A stretch of DNA of 64,000 nucleotides, taken from assembly GCA_001949185.1 (NCBI GenBank), contig BDGG01000019.1, positions 337,231 through 401,230 on the forward strand, written 5' to 3'. The stretch is from Ramazzottius varieornatus (lineage: Eukaryota > Tardigrada > Eutardigrada > Parachela > Ramazzottiidae). Numbering within the stretch: position 1 is the stretch's first letter; each line of letters begins with the position of its first letter. The position numbers were made by a program, and so were the translations under genes. The notes beneath the pieces are model-generated. The model had not been told where the DNA came from, ran no database searches, and saw nothing but the letters and a program-made list of their open reading frames with translations. Positions 24,605 through 34,236 of this stretch are shown one piece after another.

Positions 24605-25079
24605 TTGGAAGAAGAAAAACGTGAAGTTAGGCACAGAATGAAATTTTCCAGACTCCGCTCATAGTGTAAACTGGCGCATACGCTTCCGCTACAAAGCGTT
24701 GGTTGCCGCACTGCTCGAAGCGGCCATCCGCCAGCGTGCGGACCGGGAGTAAGGGCGATTGCTTCGAATTTCACCACCTCTCACCAGATTTATGGTTTCG
24801 TCCCACATTCCAGCTTCCACCAGTCAACTCAGGTGTCAGACTGATGAAAAATCATTTCCCTACGGTTTAATACTAAGATTGTGCATAAGGAAGCTTTAGG
24901 AAGCCATCGAGGACCACCCAAAATCCATGACGATCTTTTGCTCAAATACCGTCATGTGATAGCTTCACCGTCACGATAAAGGTACTCTCCACCCATTTTT
25001 GATGACGTGAAGGAGCCATCGTCATCGTATGGTCACCGTCATGCGCTACCGACCAGAACCTAATGGCTAGTATCGGTGG

Positions 25080-25235
25080 TCAAACATAGCAAAACCAATG
25101 GCCGGCACCTAGTCCTCAACCTAGAAAGGCCAATGGTCAACCACTAGAAGTCAAGACAGCAAGACCAACGGTCAGCCACTAGTGGTCAATCTACCAAGAT
25201 CAATGGTCAACCACTAGTGATCAACCAACCTATCC
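25080..25235. repeat. diverged tandem repeat, CCAATGGTCAACCACTAG-type units
   Basis: Four or five loose copies of a block containing AATGGTCAACCACTAG beside the Harbinger right end; related CCAATAGAC/GGTCAACC words flank the left end at 21980-22045. Confidence 0.55.
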
Positions 25236-25688
25236 ACCCACCCTGGCGATTGTACCATTGTACAATCCTCTACCTTTCTACCTAGTTACCCAGTCACGTG
25301 GCTGGCGATCGTACAGCAGGCAGCACGAGTTACGTCATACCCTGTCGGTCGGACAATGGTACGACCGGCAGGGTCCTGAGAGTAATCAATTGTTTGTTAA
25401 TCAACTACCTGTTTTCGCCAGTTGATTCGTACGAATTTGATTGATTAGACACAAAGCCATTACTCAGCAAAAACTATAATAATAATTGGAAAAATCAGAA
25501 AAAAATCGGGGAATCATTCTGAGAAAAGGATCGTGCTGTCTGGAGCTCGAGCTTTCTCCGATGAGTTTGCAATTCAAAGTCCCCTTGGGTATTCTTCATT
25601 TATCTCTGCTCAGAGCCAGGGGGAGCAGATTTCCTACCAGTTGAAGAAGACGGACTGTGCAGTGGGCTTGCATTTCGTCACGTACAGT
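25236..25688. other. upstream region of TIPRL
   Basis: A frame is open from about 25533 into the TIPRL start with no stop, so either a longer N-terminus or 5'-UTR is possible. Short inverted words (GTACCATTGTAC, GGTCGGAC/GACCGGC) occur at 25250-25375. Confidence 0.4.
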
Positions 25689-27221
25689 ATGGATCATGCA
25701 TTCCACTCTCCAGACACGCTGACCGTCCCCGTCGAGTCCAAGAAGCCTATAACAGCCTACAACCTCGAGACCAATTCACATACCTTCGGCAATGTGAAAG
25801 TGACCGTTACGAAAGGCCCGATGCTGAGCTCGCAGTGCCAGTGCTCGTCGTTGAAGACGAATCCGGAGGAGATAGCTGGTGGAGATGGCGAGCAACGCTG
25901 CGTCTTTTGCAGGTATGAGCCTGTGGGGCAATTTAAATGAATCTGCCACCGATTGATTCCCATGCAGAAAGGCGAGACCTAATCTTGACCGACTCACCCG
26001 CACGGCCCTTCAAGGTCCATTCCACTTTACCTTTACGTGTTACTGTTGCAGGTACGAGCCGAAGATCACGTTGAAGCATCTACCAGATATGGTCTTCGTT
26101 CAGAATCGCTTGGTGGTCGCGTTCTTCTGGGGTAAATTTGGGATAGAATTCAACGCAGTGGACGCCGTGAATTCCATCAGGGATACTCCTACCACGGACG
26201 CGCGGGTGGCTTCCGCTGAGGTCTGGCAGGCCGCAAGGTATTCATGAGTCTTTCCTGTGTTCCACATGTTTTGTCGAAACGCGCGTCGGATCTCCATCAC
26301 GGAGACGGTTATCACTTTCTAGTCATTTTCTCCTCGTTTTTAGGTCGGAAAGTCTGAAGACTCACACGACGCATGCCGTCCAGTATGACTGGACTTACAC
26401 CCCGCATTACCGCGGAACGATCTTCGGACAAGGGCTGAAAGTCGAGGCAAGCCTAAAATACGATTTTCTAGAATAGTTTTCTACGGTCCTAAGTGGTGCA
26501 CCCACTCAGCTAACAAGACGATTTCGAAATGAGGTTGTTCTCCAGCCAACGGATCTGCAACTAGATATGAATCTCCTAACGAAGAAGGATCCTGTGATGT
26601 TCTTCGACGAACTACAGCTGTATGGAGATGAGTTGGATGACAACGGATGCGCCGAACTTGAGATCAAGATCGTAAGTCTATATGCTTAATCTTTTTTTTC
26701 ACTAAAACCCCGATTAAACGACGTTCCTTCTTTTCGTTCCAGAGAATCGTCGAATCGTACATGTTCATCCTTCTGAGGTTCTACCTCCGTGTCGACCACG
26801 TAATGGTCAGGATTCAAGACACACGGCTTTTTCTCGAGGTTCGTTAACTTCGTTTACCGTTTCGTAGGCAAACAAACTCGACAAGATTGTTTTTCCCAGT
26901 AGCGTACCCATTCAGCCAAAAACACAGAAAACGTACGCCATGCGGCATACCAATCTTGCCGAGTATGTTTTCCGATCTTCCAAACATTCCAACTGTAGCA
27001 GTGTATTTACAGAAAGATAAACCCTACATGTTGAGGGAGTTCTCCGTCAGAGAATCGAGCATCTCTAATTTACCGGTAACTTTTCCTTCGCTTTTACCTT
27101 ACATCCTGCTGGACGAAAGGTTTCTTGTCTGTAGTCGAACGTCTCCCCGATGGATGCGTCTGCAGTCTGGCAAGCACTCCAGCCACAACAAGTTGTGGTG
27201 GAGAAGATCACATTCTCGTAA
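25689..27221 (+). CDS. TIPRL: TIP41-like protein (TOR signalling regulator)
   Basis: Seven exons join in phase: 25689-25912, 26052-26237, 26344-26446, 26546-26671, 26743-26838, 27013-27075, 27135-27221 (294 residues; human about 272). TIPRL binds PP2A-family catalytic subunits and modulates TOR and checkpoint signalling in the cytosol. Conserved segments are LPDMVFVQNRLVV, FGIEFNAVDAVNSI, QYDWTYTPHYRGTIFGQ, FFDELQLYGDELDDNG, FILLRFYLRVD and YMLREFSVRESSISNLP. ATG 25689 is chosen because it begins where family members begin, although the frame is open upstream. Two oddities: the intron after 26446 starts with GC instead of GT, and the first intron starts with a near copy of the next exon's first bases. 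Confidence 0.95.
26866..26965. repeat. palindromic AGTGGCGCA element
   Basis: Outer arms GGCAAACAAACTCGACAAGA and AATCTTGCCGAGTATGTTTT, inner arms AGTAGCGTACC / CGTACGCCATG, in TIPRL intron 5; shows the full length of the family unit. Confidence 0.75.
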
Positions 27222-27445
27222 CGCAAGAAGATTTAGCAGTTTTGTGCGTATGTACGACCCCTTATTAATACCTTCCCTAAAGACTCTTCCTGAAAGGTTA
27301 GTCAATGTTGTTGTTATTCCAGTCTAATTTTTATCGTTGTTTTGCTGACGCTTCCATTCTTGAACAGTTCTCACGAAAGCGAAATGCCAATTTTAGACAC
27401 GTTCTGATTAACACAGAGAGAAGAAACTCTTCTAGCTTACAGCAG

Positions 27446-27451
27446 CAATAA
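27446..27451 (+). terminator. poly(A) signal of TIPRL
   Basis: AATAAA 225 bp past the stop; a second lies about 13 bp on. Confidence 0.55.
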
Positions 27452-27550
27452 ATCATCAACAAATAAACACCAGACAAAAAAACAATCAGCTCATATGAGA
27501 CCGAAGATGATTTCAAAAATTCAACCAAAAGTCAGATAAAAGCGCAGGTT

Positions 27551-29373
27551 TTAGTATACGAAATGGAGGTTCTTCGGGGATTTGTGGACTGGGATTTCGC
27601 TGGAGAGAAGGTGGGAGTCGCTTTCTTCATTTGCCCTTTTGCGGTTCGCGTGACAAGCGCAATAGCATTCGACGAAGCTGGTCTGCACTTCCTTGTCGCT
27701 CCTCAAGTTCGATCCTTCCTTCTGCTCCACGATCTTGCTGACATCCACCAAAGTGATGTCGCCCAGGACGCTGCCTTCACTGTCCGTGTTCTCTTCGTGA
27801 CAGCTTATGAACGAGGCATCAATGGCGGAAATATTCGGCTAAATACAGAAAAACAGAATGAAATTAGATTTTGCAGAAAAACAGGGCAAAGGTTTTGCGC
27901 TTGATCGTTTACCCAAATGGCGCATGATCAGAGCCACCAAACTAGCAAAGTGCATCACTTGGAAAAACGATCTTTTCCAGTTTGTCCGTCAAGTAGCGCA
28001 GGAGCTTGATTAACACCCTGATTACCACCGTACTCACTGTGAGTACAATACGACACTTTTCCGCTCCCCATAATTTCCATTTCCCCCGGTTTGAATCAAA
28101 CTTTTTTTCTTTGCCTGGTCTTCGGTATTATCACCGAAACGCAGCTGATGACCACTGGTCAGTACAACTTCCGCAGGCTGGAAAAAATCCTTACGATTTC
28201 GGGCAGTTTCGGGGGTATTTTAGGTTTCATGTCTTTGCTCCAGATACACACCAACCATCTGTTTAGAAAAAAATTGAAACACTGAGGAGGGCTTCCTCTA
28301 CCGATACTAGGCCTGGGACAAACTTGGTGTCATCGGTGCGTCCAGAAGAAAATTAAAACGGCCAGGGCTACTTTTCCCACGTTGGCCTTTACGGCCTGCC
28401 AATCTTCACAATTTCGAAATTCTCAAAGTTGTCTATTGGTTAATTTGGGTTACGCCTTCCATCATCCTCCAGTTAAAGTTCTGTGCTCACAGTGAATACG
28501 CTGGTAATCTGCCGACACAAAAAGCTTCGTATTCAGGGTGTTAGTAACAATAGAAGAGTGCGTCACTTGAGATAACGATTTGCGCGAATTCGTTTTTCGA
28601 CTTCCCGTTTACTGCAGAATCACATCCCGAATATCTAAAGAAATACGAAGTACTGTCATTTCAAAATTTACCCCGCGGTTATATTCTTCCATAGCTCGAT
28701 TCGGATCCGTTGGTGTGCTGATGAATCGAAGCGGCTCGCTGTTCTTGAAAGAAGACTGTTGCGACAGCGAATCCGAAGACTGGCTCGCCATGAAATTACA
28801 CCCACTGCCGGCTTGACTGATCGGTGACATACCCGGACTTTCCAACTGAAAACCATCCACGGACTTCAGACTGCTGTCTGGAGCGAGAGGGAAGTGCGGA
28901 GAGGGAACCTGATAGAGAGGTGTAGCCTTGAGAACCTTCTTGCGAAGAACGGTTATAGCGCGACGACGGAAGAATTTGGGCTTGCCTTCGACCAGGTCCG
29001 GTGTGTCCTTGAGTTCTGGAGAGTCGCAGGTGAAGGTGGAGCCGAGAATGTCCGGGTTGAGGATGGTGTCGGAGGCGTCGCGGTCGCGCATAACGTCGGG
29101 CGAGGTGTACCAGTCGTTAGAGTTCTCCTCGTTCTCCCACACTGATGACGGTGTTCCGACGTGGAAAGTCTTCTTCTTGAAGATGAAGGTTGCACCTGAA
29201 ATTAGAGAAAGAAGTGAAGAAAAGCGACTAATAGTCTACCAGTTGGACGGGAATAAAGCTCGCTAAAATGTTACACGATACCGTCTTTAGCTTCCGGGAT
29301 GTATTCCTCCATCGAGTTGCTCCCTTCGGCCATGCTCAATGTGAGTGCCGTAGCTTGAGACTTTGTGAAGAGC
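27551..29373 (-). CDS. unrecognised Ser/Pro-rich protein
   Basis: Minus-strand exons 29282-29373 (ATG 29333, open upstream to the acceptor), 28672-29195 and 27551-27838 join exactly in phase to about 288 residues from that ATG. I do not recognise the family. It starts MAEGSNSMEEYIPEAKDG, then an apparent short folded or binding motif (GATFIFKKKTFHVGT), several SP/TP sites (YTSPDV, CDSPELKDTPDLV, ATPLYQVPSPHFP), a basic patch (KFFRRRAITVLRKKV), Ser-rich low complexity, and a Cys-containing tail (SFVECYCACHANRKRA). The SP/TP density suggests regulation by proline-directed kinases; that is inference. The second intron hosts the 532-bp element and a palindromic element. It faces threonyl-tRNA synthetase head to head, and there may be a further 5' exon. 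Confidence 0.7.
27905..27995. repeat. palindromic AGTGGCGCA element, diverged
   Basis: AAATGGCGCATGATC and AGTGCATCACTTGG arms inside an intron, directly beside copy 2 of the 532-bp element. Confidence 0.65.
28012..28543 (+). mobile_element. 532-bp non-autonomous element, copy 2
   Basis: No difference from 19222-19753 found by eye. Flanked by TA on both sides if the ends are taken as ACACCCTG...CAGGGTGT. It sits in an intron of the minus-strand gene and directly beside palindromic-element sequence (half arm GAGTGCGTCACTTGAG at 28557). Confidence 0.8.
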
Positions 29374-29760
29374 CTGTAAATAAAACAGAAAGATGAAGTA
29401 AAACGAGCACAGCTGCGGTGATGAGTGAAACAGAAAATGAAAACCACAGCAGTTCGAAGTTTCGAACGGCAGTCCAAAGCTTTGTGCAGTCCTCCACTTG
29501 CGATCTCAACTCTCAATGGAGGAAGTGGCCGCAAAGCGCCATCTGGATGTTGCTCCCCCTCTCTAATAAAACCGGCCAGTGGGACACAATCACAGGTGTG
29601 ACTTTCTACCTCGTGCACCTACGCACAAAGCTCACATAACTTCGCACAAGTGTTTGTACGTTTGTGCGTGATTGTTTGACGTATTCCTCATGACATCAGA
29701 AAGCTTTCGTCAGACACCAGTTTACTCATTTGAATTTCGTCATTCAGCTGTCTCGGCCTG

Positions 29761-32700
29761 ATGTTGGCACTGCGAAGAAGCTTTTTCTACTTCACAAGAT
29801 CCATCCGTTCGTTCTCTTCCACAGGTATAATATTCCGGCAACGCAGGATGGAGGCAGCGGTTCAGGAGACAGCTAATGTGGACGGGAAGAAGCCAGGCAA
29901 GGAGAATGGCAAGCAGAGAGGCTCCGGTGACGCTAAGCCCAAGAAGACGAAGGAGCAAAACGGCACCGACGTGGCAGCTACTTCTGTCGAGATGAACCCT
30001 TGGCCTGCGTACATCAACGATCGAATCAAGCTGTGGGACAAGCTGAAAACAGAATACGACGCCAGTGTAGCTGCCAAGACGCCAGAACCCATCAAGATTA
30101 GTCTGCCTAAACCCAAAGCTGTCGCTGTCCAGCCTACAGAGAAAGTCGACGGTGAACAGGCTGAAGGCGACGCTGACCAGCCCAAAGAAAATGTCGCGGT
30201 GGACGGGGCTGTGAGCAAGTTGGAGGAACCACAAGGGAAGATTGTGGACGGACAGTCGTGGCGCACTACCCCGTACCAAGTCGCGCAAGGCATCTCACAG
30301 GGTCTCGCCGACAGTGCCATCGTAGCGAAAGTCATCACCGAAGTTGATGGAGTGCCTGTTGAAGAGCTCTGGGATCTCGATCGACCACTAGAGCAAAGTT
30401 GCAGGTTGGAGCTGCTGAAGTTTGACAGCAAGGAAGGGAATGAAGTTTTCTGGCACAGCAGCGCTCATATTCTAGGTACTTGTTTTGAATTACCTCGCAG
30501 TGCATTTTTGCTCCATGTGTAATAATCAATCAAATCAACAATAATAGCGAGTTTTGAAATCAGCAGCACTTGGTCGGTTGATTGCTGATTCGTTCGATTT
30601 GGCAGGTGAAGCCGCAGAGAGACATTATGGAGGATGTCTTTGTCATGGTCCTCCAGTCAAGGATGGCTTTTTTTACGACATGTTTGTAGAAGGCAGACAA
30701 GTGTCGAGCGCGGAATTTCCCGGTCTGGAAAAGACTATTGCGACTATAGTAAAGGAAAAGCAACCCTTCGAGCGACTGGAGATGAGGAAGGAAGATTTGC
30801 TGGAGATGTTCCGTTACAACCCCTTCAAACTTCGATACCTCGACCAGATTAAAGAACCATCGACCACAGTGTACCGATGTGGACCATTAATCGACTTATG
30901 TCGTGGTCCACACGTACGCAACACTGGTAGAATAGAAATCCTGATCAAAGATCAATTAAAACGAGTGATAGAATTAACTTTTTTGGTTTTTTCAGGCAAA
31001 GTCAAATCCATGCAGATCACCAAAAGCTCTGCCTGTTACTGGGCTGGTGACTCCAACGCGGAATCCCTTCAGCGCATCTACGGCATCTCTTTCCCTGATA
31101 CCAAGTTAATGAAGGAATGGCAGTTCCGGATGGAAGAAGCCGCTAAGAGGGATCATCGCAAGATCGGTAAAGAACAAGAACTCTTCTTTTTCCATGAAAT
31201 GAGTCCTGGCAGCTGCTTTTTCCATCCTCGTGGCGCACACGTCTACAACACCCTTGTCGAGTGGATTCGCCACGAATACCGTAAACGAGGCTTTCAAGAG
31301 GTACATCCAGCTGTAGAGTCAAAGCTACCCTTTCTCTACGAAATTACCTGTCACGTTTGTGCCGGGTACGGCCCTGACAGGTTATTGGCGTAGATTATGG
31401 TGATCATAATGGCAGACAAACTTGACAAGATTGTTTTTCCATGTGGTTCATGGTTTCAGTATTATTGGCTGGAAGAGTGCGCCACTTGAAGAAACTATCT
31501 TTCCGAGTTTGTTTGCCCACGTCTCTCCACCACTGCGAGCTCAACTCATGGTTGTTTGTCACAGGTTATTTCGCCCAACATGTATAACAGCAAGTTGTGG
31601 GAGCTCTCTGGGCATTGGCAGCACTACGCCGACAACATGTTCCAGACGGAAGTGGAGAAGGAGAAGTTCGCTCTCAAGCCCATGAATTGTCCTGGCCACT
31701 GTCTCATGTTCGCCCATCGTCCACGGTCCTGGCGGGAGCTGCCATACCGTATGGCGGACTTTGGTGTACTTCACAGAAACGAACTGTCCGGAACCTTGAC
31801 GGGCTTGACCAGAGTGCGCAGGTTCCAGCAGGACGACGCCCATATTTTCTGTGCACCCGAACAGATCAGACAGGAAGTGAACGGTGCACTGGATTTCCTC
31901 AGTCACGTCTACGGGGTGTTTGGTTTCCAGTTCAGTCTTAAGTTGTCTACTAGGCCGGACAAGTTCTTGGGAGAGAAGGCGGTGTGGGATAACGCTGAGG
32001 CGCAGTTGACTGCATGTCTTAATGTACGTTTAGGAATTGAACAATAAAATTTTGTGTTGAAGAGTCGTTTTCCAAAGTGGCGCATTTTTTCCAAGCCAGG
32101 ACCAATGGAAAGGTGCGCCACTTAAAACGACGTCCATGTTCAGTTCGTATGTTAACTTCCCAGTTGACGAATTGAATTCTAACGAGTTCCTTTGCTGTTT
32201 GCAGGAGTTCAACCAGCCTTGGGAGTTGAATCCGGGTGATGGAGCTTTCTACGGACCGAAGATCGATATTACCATCATGGACGCACTCCAACGCCACCAC
32301 CAATGTGCTACCATTCAGCTTGACTTCCAGCTTCCTATCCGCTTCGATCTGAACTACAACGCACACGACGGGAAGGAGAAAAGACCTGTCATCATTCATC
32401 GCGCCGTATTAGGTGAAATTTGCTGGTCCTTCAGAATCGTTTTAGTTTAAAACTGTAGTATTTATTGGGATGCAGCCAACGAAATTAGTAAAGAATAAGG
32501 GCTTACAAAGACTAAGCTGGCTTCGTGGTGTAATTACACCAGCTACTTTAGTGGATACGCCAAGAGAATTTTTTTGTCCAGTTGGGAAAGCGGTGTAACG
32601 GCTCGCTTTGAAAGCCCCGCACTGCAGGTAAGTACGATTGGAGGATTATGAGATCTTTGATGTCGGAGGAATCACCATACACTCACCAGTAGGACGAGTA

Positions 32701-33544
32701 GCGAGAAACTTCGTCATGGAAGTGACATTTGAAAGTTTGGAGGGGAGCATAGCACACTCGGGATGTTGGTCAATTCTGAACGACTCGCTCCGGAACGACT
32801 CGTAATCACACCGAAAGTGTAATGTCTGGTGGAATGAATAGGCCAATCGTAAGGGTGTGGGTGGAGCCAACTACACCAGCGCTGTAATCCATCTTTGTAA
32901 GCCCTTAATGATGTTGTTGTGTTTTCAGGTTCGGTTGAGCGAATGATAGCCATCTTAACCGAGAGTTTCGGCGGAAAGTGGCCTTTCTGGCTGTCTCCTC
33001 GTCAGGCATGTATGGTTACAGTAGCAGCTGAGTTCGAGGACTACGCCATGAAGGTACTGTAACTGTGGTTATGAAAACCAAGGCAGGTTTTTTGGGACGC
33101 TGGCAAATGAACTGAACAAGATCGTGGTCTCGAGCGGTGCACTGTTTCATTTTCGTTGGCTGGAACTGTGCGCCACCTGAGAAAAACTATCAAGTTAAAG
33201 TCATTTGCTGGTGTCTTGTTTTCGGACTGGAAAACTCGTTCCGAAATAGTGGGCAGTCATGCAGTGTATCGCTCATTGATATTCAGGTGAAGAATACGTT
33301 GTATGAAGCCGGTTTCATGTGCGACGCCGACGCGGGTTCGGGTGATACTATGAACAAGAAGATTCGCAATGCTCAACTGGAGCAGTACAACTACATTCTC
33401 GTTGTCGGCAAGTCGGAGCAAGAGAAGGGAACCGTCAACGTTCGGTCGAGAGACAATACGATTATAGGTGAGATTCCCGTAAACGAACTTGTAATTCGCT
33501 TCAACCGACTGAAAGAGAGTAAGTCCAACACGGAAGAACTATGA
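29761..33544 (+). CDS. TARS: threonyl-tRNA synthetase, probably cytosolic and mitochondrial
   Basis: Seven exons join in phase: 29761-30475, 30606-30926, 30996-31300, 31565-32023, 32205-32412, 32929-33053, 33287-33544 (796 residues). The enzyme charges tRNA-Thr. Order: presequence-like start, Lys/Ala-rich extension, TGS domain, editing domain with HSSAH and CRGPH zinc/water motifs, class II catalytic core ([49 protein letters not shown]), then the anticodon-binding domain ([13 protein letters not shown]). The first 29 residues are Arg/Ser/Phe-rich without acidic residues ([20 protein letters not shown]), typical of a mitochondrial import signal; the next Met is residue 30. Introns carry palindromic elements and a separate short inverted-repeat element. 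Confidence 0.97.
31410..31520. repeat. palindromic AGTGGCGCA element, near full length
   Basis: Outer arms GGCAGACAAACTTGACAAGA and CCGAGTTTGTTTGCCC, inner right arm GTGCGCCACTTGAAG, within a threonyl-tRNA synthetase intron. Confidence 0.85.
32060..32132. repeat. palindromic AGTGGCGCA element
   Basis: CAAAGTGGCGCATTTTTTCC and GGTGCGCCACTT arms; intronic. Confidence 0.8.
32496..32907. mobile_element. 412-bp inverted-repeat element in a threonyl-tRNA synthetase intron
   Basis: Starts TAAGGGCTTACAAAGA and ends TCTTTGTAAGCCCTTA, a perfect 16-bp inverted pair. GGTGTAATTACACCAGC near the left and ACACCAGCGCTGTAATCC near the right extend the symmetry. Size and ends suit a PIF/Harbinger-type MITE. 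Confidence 0.65.
33090..33200. repeat. palindromic AGTGGCGCA element, representative copy
   Basis: Family description: a unit of roughly 90-120 bp, close to a perfect palindrome. The outer arm is about GGCAAACAAACTCGACAAGA, then TNGTTTTCC, then the inner arm AAGTGGCGCAC; a short loop contains TTTTCAGTGNTNTTGGCTG; then the same arms follow inverted (GTGCGCCACTT, CGATCTTGTCGAGTTTG). In this copy the inner arms are GAGCGGTGCACTG and CTGTGCGCCACCTGAG. Confidence 0.8.
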
Positions 33545-33681
33545 TTCTTCAAAAGATCTTTTATACCGTTGCTGTACTGTTTTATTCCTTTCATCTTGGC
33601 TACCTGTTAGAATTCTCATATTCGCCAGCCTGATATGTGACTGTTTCTGAACCTGTTTCTGGATCATTACATAAAAGTAGG

Positions 33682-33687
33682 AATAAA
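33682..33687 (+). terminator. poly(A) signal of threonyl-tRNA synthetase
   Basis: AATAAA 138 bp past the stop. Confidence 0.55.
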
Positions 33688-34131
33688 TTGTGTTGATTTT
33701 CTCTTGAACTTTGGGGTGGCGAAACAAACAGCCGGCTCCGCATACCTGCATACACTACTAGGGTACCGTAGTCATGTCGAGGAACTATGCACGTTCTCGG
33801 AATGAGTCTATTATTTGCGGATAACCCCTGACACACATGCCGACAAGAAAGTGTTTACGAAGTCACGCCTGACAAGATTAGATGCAATGGTTAACAAAAG
33901 GAATGCTCTTCATGCTGAAAAAAAATTAGATATCACACTAATCTGAAAGTAACTATTTTCTAAAACCAAAAGCACCGTTCAGGCTGTCCACGTATTGGAA
34001 ATCTTCGAACACAGTTCTCTCTCTACCTCAATAAAACGCTCTGTACTTCGATGTGTACTTTGGAAAAGGCGACCACAGCAAACGCCACAAGGTTAATTAA
34101 CACAAAATAAAACATTTGAAAGAAAAGGCGT

Positions 34132-34137
34132 TTTATT
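34132..34137 (-). terminator. poly(A) signal of ITPK1
   Basis: AATAAA on the minus strand 100 bp past the ITPK1 stop. The 692 bp between the two convergent stops hold nothing else recognisable. Confidence 0.55.
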
Positions 34138-34236
34138 ACAAGAAAAAAATGGAAGGCGAGAAATTTGGCCGCTGCTTTGGACTGAAAGACCTGCCAGACA
34201 GGTTACGTGTTGAAGGTTTCTCGGAATGGTCACTGA

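Larger units (their letters stand above)
22040..25066. mobile_element. PIF/Harbinger DNA transposon, near-complete
   Basis: Inverted termini: 22040 onwards CCAATAGACTCTGGTCGGTA then GCGTATGACGGTGAC; the right end at 25066, read in reverse, gives CCATTAGGTTCTGGTCGGTA then GCGCATGACGGTGAC. Between them are a DDE transposase gene (+) and a Myb-like gene (-) arranged tail to tail, the two-gene plan of autonomous Harbinger elements. A matching 3-bp target duplication could not be identified at the assumed ends. Confidence 0.85.

Noticed and set aside
29740-30431. Long minus-strand open frames with Leu/Ser-rich translations
   Set aside because: They are shadows of threonyl-tRNA synthetase exon 1, whose plus-strand homology is clear.
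32412-32930. Extra threonyl-tRNA synthetase exon within the large intron
   Set aside because: The flanking exons join in phase across a continuous family alignment (HRAVLG to GSVERM), so nothing is missing.
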